DNA of 64,000 nt from Nematostella vectensis (GCF_932526225.1 NC_064041.1:14974951-15038950); one strand, 5' to 3'; shown: positions 37,701 through 43,531, counted from the first letter of the stretch. Translations and numbers: made by a program. Notes: generated by a model from the sequence alone, not told the origin.

Positions 37701-37914
37701 GAGAGCTCTCGATTTTGTCCCACGGCCCAAGAACACATCTGCAAGGAACGCCAGCGTGCGAAAGAACCAAGTTGCAAAACCCGGAGGCCAAAATCCACTT
37801 GGGTCTGTGAATAGCTACGCACCGAATGGCTTTGTGGCGAATAAGGGCGCGCTTTTTATGCAGCCTCATCGGGTATTGCCCTCACATTTCGTCATCCACC
37901 CGGAATTACCGTAA
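14998..37914 (+). CDS. 13-exon gene with duplicated helical unit; C-terminal unit TBATA/SPATIAL-like
   Basis: I assembled this gene from exons whose splice phases all agree: 14998-15246, 16126-16255, 17571-17633, 21688-21776, 24897-24969, 25081-25136, 26049-26115, 34187-34278, 35396-35471, 35945-36000, 36458-36530, 37077-37290 and 37668-37914. Together they total 1485 bp, giving 494 residues and a stop. The N-terminal part includes [20 protein letters not shown] across the exon 1/2 junction, in the style of ciliary microtubule-associated proteins; I do not recognise that family. Exons 4-7 and 8-11 are a tandem duplication: a Pro/Ser linker, a basic segment, a helix ([19 protein letters not shown] or [19 protein letters not shown]) and a second helix with QWL or QSWL. 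The second unit plus exon 12 ([18 protein letters not shown]) resembles the C-terminal part of TBATA/SPATIAL. The product has no signal peptide or membrane segment. The exon structure is fairly secure and the family assignment weak. The introns are packed with mobile and tandem DNA. Confidence 0.7.
15486..15728. mobile_element. MITE-like foldback in intron 1
   Basis: Imperfect terminal inverted repeats of about 45 bp. The left arm begins AAGCCGCATCCACACTTACA and the right arm, reverse complemented, begins AAGCCCCATCTACAATAACA. Both then read TTTTTAGTTGACAATTTT. There is no coding capacity. A non-autonomous DNA transposon is the likely explanation. Confidence 0.7.
16126..16255 (+). CDS. 13-exon gene, exon 2
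   Basis: 130 bp, acceptor TTGCCCCTAG, consensus donor GTAAGT, phase 0 in and phase 1 out. Encodes [15 protein letters not shown] and ends at FYEKFNGAF. The open frame continues past the donor, so read-through or a later donor is possible. Confidence 0.65.
16826..17040. repeat. Interspersed repeat (copy 1; second copy near 38276-38460)
   Basis: The block TTCGCTAGATAGCGGTG, GAAATCTCCAGCCTAGCCGT and flanking sequence recurs at 38276-38460 with about 80% or more identity by eye. GGTTCGATCC near 17016 resembles a Pol III B box, so a tRNA-derived SINE is possible but unproven. Confidence 0.55.
17273..17442. mobile_element. MITE-like palindrome in intron 2
   Basis: Nearly the whole 170 bp folds on itself. 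The left arm has GGCATTCTAGCTATAAG and ATAGAAACCCACCTCAACTA. The right arm has the complementary TAGTTGAGGTAGGTTTCCAT and CTTATAGCTGGAATGGCC. GCGCGC runs sit at the base and tip. It is non-coding. Confidence 0.72.
17571..17633 (+). CDS. 13-exon gene, exon 3
   Basis: 63 bp, acceptor TTTTATTCAG, donor GTAAGC, phase 1 to phase 1. Encodes [20 protein letters not shown], a polar linker. Confidence 0.6.
17955..18460. repeat. 12-bp CCCCTTGC array in intron 3
   Basis: About 40 units of CCCCTTGCCCCA or CCCCTTGCTACG. Since 12 is divisible by 3 and the units lack stops, all six frames stay open. The 100-220 codon open frames here, such as [12 protein letters not shown], are artefacts of the repeat. Confidence 0.93.
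18461..19060. other. Non-coding stretch before the RAG1-N-like gene
   Basis: No open frame of note. This could include the promoter of the nested gene, but no TATA box or conserved element is evident. Confidence 0.4.
19065..20815 (+). pseudogene. RAG1 N-terminus-like zinc protein gene or N-RAG-type element relic, nested in intron 3
   Basis: The first frame (19065-19343) encodes [18 protein letters not shown] and then [14 protein letters not shown]. This matches the zinc-binding pattern of the RAG1 amino-terminal half, in which IHPxxFCxxC follows a Cx2C unit. The match continues in a different frame after a T-run at about 19319-19327 ([13 protein letters not shown], parallel to RAG1 WHPHxxxCxxC), so there is a homopolymer frameshift. 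A second frame change occurs between about 19520 and 19570. Downstream coding blocks are 19796-20090 ([20 protein letters not shown]), 20199-20415 ([14 protein letters not shown]) and 20491-20726 ([18 protein letters not shown]), with plausible splice sites between them. A TAA at 20724-20726 precedes a further in-frame segment to 20812. No RAG1 catalytic core is visible. The downstream region is of a type I recall from uncharacterised invertebrate genes. Whether it is a gene or a transposon relic is unresolved. Confidence 0.55.
20816..21687. other. Remainder of intron 3, no gene seen
   Basis: AT-rich sequence, with one 74-codon open frame (21275-21499) that has no recognisable feature. Confidence 0.4.
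21688..21776 (+). CDS. 13-exon gene, exon 4 (linker of duplicated unit A)
   Basis: 89 bp, acceptor TTGTTGCAG, donor GTAACA, phase 1 in and phase 0 out. Encodes [20 protein letters not shown] and then TSPVSSPTQ. Size and phases match exon 8 (92 bp). Confidence 0.62.
21930..22381 (+). pseudogene. CR1/L2-type LINE reverse transcriptase C-terminal fragment
   Basis: A 5'-truncated non-LTR retrotransposon. [18 protein letters not shown] and [20 protein letters not shown], then SLERVQKR, are the typical post-RT tail of Jockey-superfamily elements. The frame changes near 22113 and continues as [18 protein letters not shown] to the stop at 22381. The 3' flank carries a short TATTATTAT tail near 22495. 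The frameshift and truncation show it is dead. Confidence 0.75.
22572..22848. mobile_element. MITE-like foldback in intron 4
   Basis: The left arm GGGGAGGGGTTCTTCCCATG and the complementary right-arm sequence (GAAGAACCCCCCCTCC) are inverted repeats of about 44 bp. Inside them lie GATAGGGGTGCTTGTCA and its near complement TGATGAGCATCCCTATC. The interior is T-rich and non-coding. Confidence 0.65.
23401..23706. mobile_element. Long-arm MITE-like foldback in intron 4
   Basis: Inverted arms of about 75 bp. The left arm has TTGTATCGCGACTCTTATTT and ACATCGATTTGTTTTGG, then TTTTCTGTTCCATC. The right arm has GATGGAACAGAAAATCC, AAACAAATCGATGTTTC and ATCGCGATACAACGGAC. An inner pair, GAGCCAATCAGAG and CTGATTGGCTTA, extends the palindrome. 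It is non-coding. Confidence 0.78.
23919..24404 (-). CDS. GFA-domain (glutathione-dependent formaldehyde-activating / CENP-V-like) protein, intronless
   Basis: This is an uninterrupted 161-residue frame with the zinc-binding signature of the GFA/CENP-V superfamily. [10 protein letters not shown] sits near residues 14-23, [11 protein letters not shown] near residues 36-46, and CCKTC near residues 81-85, in the expected order. Family members are small cysteine-rich single-domain proteins with structural and catalytic zinc sites. Bacterial members bind glutathione, and animal members include CENP-V. The length is right for a complete protein, and the start is the first ATG before the signature. 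It lies antisense within intron 4 of the 13-exon gene and has no introns, so it could be a retrocopy, a horizontally acquired gene or a naturally single-exon gene. Substrate and function are unknown. Confidence 0.82.
   Translation of the reverse strand: MEGESDPTVRLSKGSCLCGRVTFAHYGQVGQVINCHCTMCQKRSGCAFITSVAVNVKNVRMMAGEDHLVIYRSSETVERKCCKTCFSNMFWISSTEPDTIWITTGVFDSNPGIEFAKHGLADIYIHDKPAWGEILAEMASTKYSDNCLINPGKDVLVQKDC
24590..24617. repeat. Short perfect-stem hairpin
   Basis: CCAAGAGAGC and GCTCTCTTGG pair around a GTAT loop. It is upstream of the GFA-like gene. The function is unknown. Confidence 0.5.
24897..24969 (+). CDS. 13-exon gene, exon 5 (unit A basic segment)
   Basis: 73 bp, acceptor GATTCTTTTCAG, donor GTGAGA, phase 0 in and phase 1 out. 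Encodes a segment ending [14 protein letters not shown], alignable with exon 9 ([14 protein letters not shown]). This is the least certain of the exons. Confidence 0.52.
25081..25136 (+). CDS. 13-exon gene, exon 6 (unit A helix)
   Basis: 56 bp, acceptor TTTTTTCTAG, donor GTATAG, phase 1 in and phase 0 out. Encodes [18 protein letters not shown]. Exon 10 has the same length and phases and encodes a related helix (8 of 19 residues identical). Confidence 0.7.
25150..25404. repeat. (ATATA)n pentanucleotide microsatellite in intron 6
   Basis: About 50 perfect copies of AATAT. Minus-strand frames reading YYIIL repeats are artefacts. Confidence 0.97.
25493..25562. repeat. Two adjacent hairpins
   Basis: CGTGCATTCT and AGAATGCACG form the first stem. 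GGCTGCGGTAAGT and ACTTACCGCAGCC form the second, a 13-bp perfect stem with a 9-nt loop. They may be the end of a foldback element. Confidence 0.6.
26049..26115 (+). CDS. 13-exon gene, exon 7 (unit A second helix)
   Basis: 67 bp, acceptor TTTTGACCGTAG, donor GTACGT, phase 0 in and phase 1 out. Encodes [20 protein letters not shown], parallel to exon 11 [20 protein letters not shown]. Confidence 0.68.
26307..26748. repeat. Element 1 left terminal inverted repeat
   Basis: Begins GTGGGGGACTTTGTTTTTTC. Pairs with 32837-33321. GC-rich inner part. Open frames inside it are shadows. Confidence 0.85.
26750..27040 (+). CDS. Zinc-ribbon protein of the Maverick-like elements, copy 1
   Basis: An intact 96-residue frame starting just inside the left terminal repeat. 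It is cysteine-rich and basic: CGKYYCGW near the start, then CxxxCxxxxC, and later [19 protein letters not shown], which makes two Cx2C knuckles. The tail is arginine-rich ([13 protein letters not shown]). A near-identical frame sits in the same place in element 2 (46445-46735). The shared position and conservation of two decayed elements suggest a real element gene, perhaps a DNA- or RNA-binding protein. No family recognised. Confidence 0.7.
   Translation: MKCGKYYCGWLKVGYANTCGQRCMDTYCKVHLQRFLKGSPLPVPCKICGIGTQSETRLCRPCGANRVGQRMRGIERRARERFALVLSDIVARDMGN
27131..27390 (+). pseudogene. Deleted relic of the element-2 247-aa gene
   Basis: ATGGACGCTTACATA at 27131 matches the start of the 46804-47547 gene. 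About 220 bp are then missing, and homology resumes in another frame ([11 protein letters not shown] and [19 protein letters not shown] equivalents) until about 27370. The gene is destroyed by the deletion and by a second truncation. Confidence 0.75.
27509..28285 (+). pseudogene. SF1-type helicase relic
   Basis: A P-loop (GQGGSGKT) near residue 5, a Walker B IIIDECC and a motif-III-like [13 protein letters not shown] appear in the order expected of superfamily 1 (RecD/Pif1/viral type) helicases. A TAA at 27926-27928 interrupts the frame, and coding potential resumes immediately after it ([16 protein letters not shown]) to about 28285. There the sequence runs into an inverted duplication of its own 3' part. 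The C-terminal helicase motifs are missing. It lies between the 247-aa gene relic and the integrase. Confidence 0.65.
28077..28408. repeat. Foldback duplication of the helicase 3' end
   Basis: About 130 bp (28077-28207) is repeated in inverse orientation at 28278-28408. GGTAGCGTTCGACGCGGCG on the left corresponds to CGCCGCGTCGAACGCTACC on the right. The arms are separated by about 70 bp. This looks like a palindromic repair or replication-switch product. Confidence 0.88.
28443..29390 (-). pseudogene. Maverick/Polinton-type DDE integrase, copy 1, one premature stop
   Basis: Retroviral-like integrase reading from ATG 29390 ([15 protein letters not shown]). The catalytic core has [14 protein letters not shown] (first D), [10 protein letters not shown] (second D) and [15 protein letters not shown] (catalytic E). 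Such enzymes insert the element and make short target duplications. A TGA at 28575-28577 truncates the frame. Element 2 has CGA at the same codon, so a single CpG-type transition killed the last 45 codons here. The C-terminal tail remains readable to 28443 and is homologous to 49036-49236. An upstream in-frame ATG at 29501 is possible but lacks family resemblance. Confidence 0.85.
29542..30378 (+). pseudogene. Coiled-coil protein with C-terminal membrane segment, TAG-interrupted
   Basis: 227 residues from 29542, with a long charged helical region ([19 protein letters not shown] and [20 protein letters not shown]) followed by a hydrophobic stretch near residue 190 ([20 protein letters not shown]). 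A TAG at 30223-30225 ends the frame. The same frame continues to 30378 with a second hydrophobic helix ([16 protein letters not shown]). The layout suggests a virion-associated or membrane protein. No family recognised. It is absent from element 2. Confidence 0.55.
30363..31790 (-). pseudogene. Putative element structural protein, frameshifted
   Basis: The minus-strand coding signal runs from about 31790 to 30363 in at least three frame segments (31790 to about 31640, then to about 31090, then 31090-30808, and finally 30692-30363). Motifs include [40 protein letters not shown] and [16 protein letters not shown]. The last segment ends in a hydrophobic [14 protein letters not shown] recall similar uncharacterised proteins in cnidarian genomes but know no function. 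Neighbouring element genes make a virion role plausible. The frame breaks are internal. Confidence 0.5.
31826..32520 (+). pseudogene. Minor capsid (penton, PY)-like protein relic
   Basis: From ATG 31826, the frame starts [17 protein letters not shown], is stopped by TAA at 31940-31942, resumes in the same frame to about 32430, then must shift for the ending [20 protein letters not shown] at about 32445-32510. That terminal pattern (I-D-x-x-G-x-x-V-D-F-x-G, then alternating hydrophobics) resembles the C-terminus of Polinton PY/penton-type jelly-roll proteins. The assignment is tentative. One stop and one frameshift disable it. Confidence 0.45.
32521..32836 (+). other. Short open frame next to the right TIR
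   Basis: A 74-codon frame from the ATG at 32539 ([20 protein letters not shown], 32539-32763) is in element 1 between the capsid-like relic and the right terminal repeat. It could be a small element gene. No homology recognised. Confidence 0.3.
32837..33321. repeat. Element 1 right terminal inverted repeat
   Basis: Inverse of 26307-26748. It contains an extra about 43-bp tandem duplication near 33197-33280 (GTAGATTAACAATTGCTAAT twice), which explains its greater length. Confidence 0.85.
33328..34186. other. Remainder of intron 7
   Basis: No gene seen. A 32-bp direct duplication, GTGATGGTGGCCACGGAAGC within ACTTT...GCGTC, occurs at about 34077-34109 and 34119-34150. Confidence 0.5.
34187..34278 (+). 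CDS. 13-exon gene, exon 8 (linker of unit B)
   Basis: 92 bp, acceptor TTTGTTTATTTAG, donor GTATGC, phase 1 in and phase 0 out. Encodes [20 protein letters not shown] and [10 protein letters not shown]. The open frame continues through the adjacent 22-bp array, which is intronic. Confidence 0.66.
34283..35337. repeat. 22-bp minisatellite in intron 8 (about 48 units)
   Basis: The unit is ACAATTCCATGCTCAAATGT plus AC. The main alternation is GCTCAAATG versus GCGCAAATG, and one unit is truncated near 34745. All frames stay open on the plus strand, giving long false frames ([19 protein letters not shown]). Confidence 0.96.
35396..35471 (+). CDS. 13-exon gene, exon 9 (unit B basic segment)
   Basis: 76 bp, acceptor CTTCTTCTTCTCAG, donor GTCTGT (non-consensus), phase 0 in and phase 1 out. 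Encodes [20 protein letters not shown] and NTNSH. Confidence 0.6.
35472..35890. repeat. 79-bp tandem repeat in intron 9 (about 5 units)
   Basis: Units contain CTCATTTAGGATCGAGCTAG, ATCATTGGTCAAGGGGG and TATTGGGTTGATATCACAC. The repeat starts right at the donor of exon 9, so the exon edge is part of the repeated unit. Confidence 0.88.
35945..36000 (+). CDS. 13-exon gene, exon 10 (unit B helix)
   Basis: 56 bp, acceptor TTATTTTCAG, donor GTAAGG, phase 1 in and phase 0 out. Encodes [18 protein letters not shown]. Paralogue of exon 6. Confidence 0.75.
36001..36457. other. Intron 10, nothing notable
   Basis: No open frame or repeat. A hexameric TGACGTCGG site lies near 36290. Confidence 0.5.
36458..36530 (+). 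CDS. 13-exon gene, exon 11 (unit B second helix)
   Basis: 73 bp, acceptor CATCTTATAG, donor GTAGGG, phase 0 in and phase 1 out. Encodes [20 protein letters not shown] and HDEK. This is the best match to the TBATA C-terminal helical segment. Confidence 0.74.
36610..36960. repeat. 54-bp tandem repeat in intron 11 (about 6 units)
   Basis: The unit contains GAAACCGTGACACGACGAGA, CGCCATACCTGATGACACC and ATGACCGTGACATGA. It is open on the minus strand only because 54 is divisible by 3. Confidence 0.93.
37077..37290 (+). CDS. 13-exon gene, exon 12
   Basis: 214 bp, acceptor CGTGTCTTCAG, donor GTAAGT, phase 1 in and phase 2 out. Begins [20 protein letters not shown] and contains a lysine-rich stretch with three cysteines ([17 protein letters not shown]). 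Confidence 0.76.
37540..37575. repeat. (GTCT)n microsatellite in intron 12
   Basis: About 8 copies of GTCT/TCTG. Confidence 0.8.
37668..37914 (+). CDS. 13-exon gene, exon 13 (terminal)
   Basis: Acceptor ATCTTTCCAG, phase 2 in, stop TAA at 37912-37914. Encodes [20 protein letters not shown] and ends [16 protein letters not shown] candidate AATAAA signal lies near 38143. Confidence 0.74.
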
Positions 37915-38275
37915 ACGAAAGCAACCACTTATTTCACCTGTCAACACGGGAATCCGTGGAATCTTGGACTCGTGGAATCTTCGATTTTCACGGGAAAGTG
38001 CTGCATTGAGGTTTTTTTTTTTTTTTTGCTATTTGTAATCTTGACTAAATTTTGGAACTGGAACTTCTTATAACGATTACCCAGAATACTGCTGGCGATG
38101 ACATAAACCCCCACGTAACTGCCACGGCTGCACTTTGTGAAATAAACGCACCAATAGTCCATTTTAGTGGTAATTTGCCATTGCATCATTAGAGATCCTC
38201 TATGACGGCGCTTACCTCCATCCCCCCCACCATCACCACCACCACTGATAACACACCATAACTGACTAAAACAGG

Positions 38276-38460
38276 CCTGGAATCCTGGTTTATTGCCTCC
38301 TTAATGCGCGGGTTCCTCAGGTTCCTTTGCGTTAGACAGTTCGCTAGATAGCGGTGCTGGGGTCGAAATCTCCAGCCTAGCCGTAAAGCTCTGGAAGTAT
38401 GGTCTCACTCTTTTCTCATATTTCAACTGATACGGTGTGGGTTCGGTTCTCGGCCTCGAT
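38276..38460. repeat. Interspersed repeat (copy 2 of 16826-17040)
   Basis: Shares TTCGCTAGATAGCGGTG and GAAATCTCCAGCCTAGCCGT with copy 1. GGGTTCGGTTCTCG resembles a degenerate Pol III B box. Confidence 0.55.
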
Positions 38461-38806
38461 TGTTAAACTTTTTTTCAATCTTCAGTTCTTTTCTATTTAT
38501 TCATGTCATTGTTTGGCCGGCCTTTTTGTTGTCGATCCTATACTATAGGTGCGAATTCAGGATTTGCCGATGGCTGGTGTGTTGGCATAATTCCTGAATG
38601 GGAAAAGAAAAAGCGTTGGAGGAGGCCGGGGGAGAGGGGGTGGGGAGAGCTATTCGGGCAGAGCATTCAGATCATAGGAAATTTCGATATCAAAACCTTT
38701 CTATACTACGTTGTTAACCAATTTCGATCGAAATATCGCGATAGCTTTTCCAAGGGCGTGTTTTTTTCTATCATTCTGGAATGGGAATGGTTGGTAGAGA
38801 ATGTTC

Positions 38807-38885
38807 AGAATAGTTATATATTCTCACTAGGGTAACCCGTGAACAATGCCTCAGGATAAGGCTAAGATATGGGGAGAGCGAGCCC
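38807..38885 (-). repeat. PAT-like element repeat B2
   Basis: AGAATAGTTATATATTC through GGGGAGAGCGAGCCC. Direct copy of 39140-39218 with a few substitutions. Confidence 0.85.
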
Positions 38886-38955
38886 GAGGCAATTGCGAAC
38901 GGGTGACCCCGTGAGAAAGCATGATTTCATCGCTGCGGGGAGGAGGGCGGGTCGC

Positions 38956-39146
38956 AAAACGGCTTGAGATCTTCTCCGTGGCGTCGCAAGGACTTGAAGT
39001 GAAATATCCAGAATCGGATCCAGAATATAAAGCCAGAGAGGTGCTAAAGTTATGTAACCGGGGCCCATGCTGATATCTAAACCTGTTTATTCACGATCTC
39101 GCCTTAATTTCGGCTATTTTTTCCCGATATTCCCCACTGAGAATAG
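38956..39146 (-). repeat. PAT-like element repeat A2
   Basis: Direct copy of 50791-50980. Shared blocks include GGCTTGAGATCTTCTCCGTG and CCAGAATCGGATCCAGAATA. Confidence 0.88.
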
Positions 39147-39218
39147 TTATATATTCCCACTAGGGTTACCCGTGAACAATGCCTCAGGATAAGGCTAAGA
39201 TATGGGGAGAGCGAGCCC
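39140..39218 (-). repeat. PAT-like element repeat B1
   Basis: Direct copy of 38807-38885, overlapping the end of A2 by a few bases. Confidence 0.85.
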
Positions 39219-39312
39219 TTCGGCACAAACTTCCAGGTGACACACTTAACCGCGGGAAGCGGAGGCCTTTTAATAAAAAAAAGAGGCAAAAAGAGGTACT
39301 TCTCCCCAAAAC

Positions 39313-40570
39313 TCAGAAAATCTTACCGCTAAATGATAAGATTACCAAATACCAGAGAACAGTTAAAAAATAGTAAAAATTCGGTTCTATCACCGTCCCG
39401 AGGACAGGGAAAAAGGATGAAATATCGTCATGCGCTTTGTATGCTTTTACGACAGCAGCTACAGCCTCAGAGGAAGTATTTGCAGCTAAAACCGCGCTTG
39501 GGGAATCTGCCTTAAAGATTTCTCTAAGATCCATATAAGGATAACTTCCTCATTCGCCCCTAAAAGGGAAAGGGTAATTGAACACCCGGCACGAAAGCTA
39601 TAGGGTGTTTCGCCACTATCCAAACCGAGTATGTCAAGATAAAACTTAAGCCTGTTATAAACCGCAGTGCCCGTAAACGGTTCTTCAATTACCCTATTTC
39701 CTTTAGAGAGGCGAAACAAATAACCTGCAGAAAGGTCGAATCCTAACAGCGTACAAATCGAAAAGAAATCGACAGAAAAGTAGCATCAATCGCGAGAATA
39801 CAAATATAACTTAAGAGAGGGAACTTCTAGTTTACGCATCATGCCCAAAATGTACAACAAAACCTTCTCTAGCTTGTCAAGAAACAGAGGGGTGGCTTTT
39901 TTAGGAGAAATTCCAACTTGAGCTTGCTCCTCTTTGATGGACTTCAAGTACAACTTGACGGTCGAATGGGGCGCGGGGTTAACAACACGCAGACCACTAT
40001 CCCAGTCTCCCCTCATTCCCGCTGCAGCGAAAATTGCCCTGAGTTTTCCGATTAGGGAGTCCACAGTCTTAGCCGCGAGGCGCGTAGGACACCAGCATAT
40101 AGAAACACCTGTTTTTCCCGAGAAAACTACAGTCACGACGATAAACTTTTTGTTCTCCCACCCCTATCCTTCCATACTAAAAATAAAACAACATCACGGG
40201 GTGTCGCTGAAGCCAAAACTTTCTGCGATGGAAGCAAAGCGAGGAATCTTGAAAGTTCTAACTCCAACGCTGATTTTTGCTTCTCATAAGGCTTTTTCTT
40301 TCTAGAGCTCTCAAGCTCATTAATCTGTTTATTTATGCTGGCGGTATCTATACACAGGGGATTATGAGGGGAGGCCTGGCCACCTCCTAGATCCACATCT
40401 TTGGCAAAAACAGAAATTGTCATCGTTCGGGTAGCTACATTCTTCACATCGAACAGCCGGACGCCAAATCCGGGGACACTATAACATAAATGAAAAGAGA
40501 ATAAAAGGCCATCAGCGTTGGATCCGAAAAGCATATAAATCCCATTGGAGCTTGCGGGAGGAGAAACCAC
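39313..40570 (-). pseudogene. DIRS/PAT tyrosine recombinase (YR), frameshifted
   Basis: Three frame segments (40570-40133, 40136-39786 and 39719-39486) carry the family blocks in order: ELSRFLALLPSQKVLASATP and RDVVLFLVWKDRGGRT, then CPTRLAAKTVDSLIGKLRAI and KATPLFLDKLEKVLL, then GETPYSFRAGCSITLSLLGA. The last block corresponds to the HxxR region of the catalytic core, with Y-SFRAG in place of H-SFRAG. The final catalytic tyrosine region is degraded. The enzyme would integrate the circular DNA intermediate. Confidence 0.82.
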
Positions 40571-41000
40571 CTTGGGGAGAGGGAAATAAAATAACGTTCT
40601 CCTGTCCTTTCAATCCCAGCAGAAGCGAGTCGACGGAGATACTGCGGAGTATAGGCCACCAGAAGGGAGGAGGGCCCAACCTCGGAACGACTATAGTCAC
40701 ATTGACATCGGCATCCATCAGCAACCTAAGAAGTGGACCCATAAGAACAAAAGGAGGGAAAACATATACATTAACCTCGCGGGTAAGGTCTTGGGCAAAA
40801 ACATTAATACCGCTAGACAAAGGAGTATGGAAAGGCGTGAAATGTCGCAAAGGCCTCCCCATCTCGTCACACTGAGTATCGGAATCTAGCGACATAAGGT
40901 CAACAGAATGAGGACCGAACCAACTCTGAAGTATTCCACGCAGAAGGGAAAAGCATACAGTTCTTGTCGGAGAGCTGTCTAGACGGGGTATCGGCCGGGT
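40512..41000 (-). pseudogene. DIRS-type pol domain between RNase H and recombinase
   Basis: The frame reads VDLMSLDSDTQCDEMGRPLR, LSSGINVFAQDL and VFPPFVLMGPLLRLL, a conserved block between RNase H and YR in DIRS-order elements (often annotated as methyltransferase-like). It follows the RNase H segment with a frame change near 40900-40980. Confidence 0.65.
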
Positions 41001-41714
41001 TTGACTTTGATAGGACGTAAGAAAACGTGATATGCAAATTCCGACGTAGAGCGATGTCAAACAGCTTCTTAAGGGCTTCATAAAGGGCGCGGCTTTTTCC
41101 ACCTTGCCTTGTCCATGAATGGATTAGAGTAGTACTGTCAGTATGCACATCGAGTCTAGCATTGTACATAAGACTTTCTCCCGCCAAAAGAACGTTTACG
41201 ACCGCAAGAGCTTGGTTCACCGCAATAGGAAACTTACGCTCCTCGGAACCCCAGTAATCTCTAATCGAAAACGCATCATCACCTGGACAATTAATTCCCC
41301 CCCCCCCCCCCCCCCCCAAGCGTAACTGGATGCATCCGTAAATAGGGTTACAACGATGTGCCGTTCTGTTGGCCAGGTAAGGCAACTGTCCCAGGTGTCG
41401 AGGAAACGCCAATGCTCTACCTCCTTCCGGAGCTGCTGGGTAATACGAATAGGGCGCGAGGACTTAGAGTACCCTGAGATTGCCTTAAAGATTTCCCTCG
41501 AGTACAACTGTGCAGCCGGAACCGCGATACAAAAAGATGTTATTTTTCCTGCCAGTCTTTGAAGAGTCTTAACCGAAGTAGAGCTTCCCTGTAGAACGGA
41601 CTCTCGCAGCGCCGCAAATTTCACCTTCTTCTCATCCGGGAGTATGAACGCCCGGCGTTGAGAATCGACAACATAGGTCCTTTGACTCCACTTTACAGGT
41701 TGTGAAGGATGCAA
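40900..41714 (-). pseudogene. DIRS/PAT RNase H, split by a poly-C tract
   Basis: The 41714-41217 frame ends in VTLFTDASSYAWGG, the first catalytic region of RNase H. A run of 21 C/G at 41297-41317 then breaks the frame. The downstream segment carries LDVHTDSTTLIHSWTRQGGK and SYVLSKSNPADTPSR, the remaining RNase H motifs. The homopolymer may be an expansion or an assembly artefact. Confidence 0.8.
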
Positions 41715-41849
41715 AGGTCTGGTCGAATAAGGAACTGGGAGAAGGTGCCACTTTCATTGCGGCGGCGGTCCTCATCTCTCTGGCCTATTTCATTGGTTTA
41801 TCTAAGTCTTTCCTGATTCCAAGCCAGCAGGTGCGATTTCTCGGTTTTA

Positions 41850-42780
41850 TAACGGTCGTCAATGGACTGACTGCATGGGACTCCCATGGAACGGATATAA
41901 CTTGTGGCTCCCATACCTATTGTATGATACACGTAGGCACTAGCCTTCCATCCAAATGGAATAGTATGGTAGACATAAAAATATCCTTGCTATTCAAAGT
42001 CGAAATACGCTCTGCTGCTGGGGGATAAAAACACATGATCATAACCGCTTTTATCGTCCATTGTTGCTTGAAACGAGTCTTTACACACGTAGCGAGGCAA
42101 TTTGGGGATATAGTCCAAGGAAAGGGGAAGGTCCTTTGCCCACAAATTAAGAAATCTCTCATCATGACAAAGCCTAGGTTTTGAGGGCTCAATAGTAAAA
42201 GGCATGACAAGATGAGGGGGTTTTCAGGAACCAACTTTTCCCCAAACTGAAATCGAGCCATTACGCAGACGCTGATCAAGAGTGGATGAGATAAATTCTT
42301 CGAAATCCAAGCGCGACTTACTATTTGGAAACAGAGCTTGCGAAGGAGTGTTTGTATTGTAAAATTTTCCTTGGAAATCCCCTTTAAAAGGTACAAAAAA
42401 CTCTTCGGGATTTACTTCATCTCTGATGTTCCCTAAAATCTCTGTAACTTTTCCGTGCCTTGAAAGAATCTTCTCCCACTGCGAAACATGGAGATGAATT
42501 TCACCCGCACGAAAAGCATCCGGGTCCCTGAAGCGTAAATCCTTGGCAGACGCCTTAGCTTCTAATTTCGCAACCTTCTCAGGGGATGCGACCTTTCCAA
42601 TCAACCCAGCGCACGGCCACGCCACTGATAGTAAATTTAGACCTGGGTCTGAAGGTCTTCTTAAACCTTTTACTGGGTGGCTGGTAAAAACGAAATAAAA
42701 AGGAAGAATAAAGATCCGCGTGAGAAAAAGGAAAAAGGCAACACAACCCCAAGTCCAAGCAGCCCCGGGATACCCCGTCA
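41850..42780 (-). pseudogene. DIRS/PAT reverse transcriptase, with stop and frameshift
   Basis: The upstream segment (to 42224) reads VASPEKVAKLEAKASAKDLR and SRLDFEEFISSTLDQRLRNG. After a frame change near 42230 the RT core reads EPSKPRLCHDERFLNLWAKD and FQATMDDKSGYDHVFLSPSS. A TAG follows SRAYFDFE near 41990. The same frame then carries IPFGWKASAYVYHTIGMGA and a catalytic box read as SIDDR. Core RT motifs are recognisable and the gene is inactive. Confidence 0.8.
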
Positions 42781-43531
42781 TAAGAGCAATTAAGGGCATT
42801 AGACATAAGAGCATAAGAGCAATTAAGGGCATTAGACATAAGAGCAATTAAGGGCATTAGACATAAGAGCATAAGAGCAATTAAGGGCATTAGACATAAG
42901 AGCATAAGAGCAATTAAGGGCATTAGACATAAGAGCATAACAGCAATTAAGGGCATTAGACATAAGAGCAATTAAGGGCATTAGACATAAGAGCAATTAA
43001 GGGCATTAGACATAAGAGCATAAGAGCAATTAAGGGCATTAGACATAAGAGCATAACAGCAATTAAGGGCATTAGACATAAGAGCAATTAAGGGCATTAG
43101 ACATAAGAGCAATTAAGGGCATTAGACATAAGAGCAATTAAGGGCATTAGACATAAGAGCAATTAAGGGCATTAGACATAAGAGCATAAGAGCAATTAAG
43201 GGCATTAGACATAAGAGCATAAGAGCAATTAAGGGCATTAGACATAAGAGCAATTAAGGGCATTAGACATAAGAGCATAAGAGCAATTAAGGGCATTAGA
43301 CATAAGAGCAATTAAGGGCATTAGACATAAGAGCATAAGAGCAATTAAGGGCATTAGACATAAGAGCAATTAAGGGCATTAGACATAAGAGCATAAGAGC
43401 AATTAAGGGCATTAGACATAAGAGCATAAGAGCAATTAAGGGCATTAGACATAAGAGCAATTAAGGGCATTAGACATAAGAGCAATTAAGGGCATTAGAC
43501 ATAAGAGCATAAGAGCAATTAAGGGCATTAG
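42781..43531. repeat. 25/33-bp minisatellite inside the PAT-like element
   Basis: Unit AGAGCAATTAAGGGCATTAG plus ACATA (25 bp), with an optional extra AGAGCATA (33 bp). It is located between gag and RT, and minus-strand frames reading LMPLIALMLLCLMP are artefacts. Confidence 0.95.
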
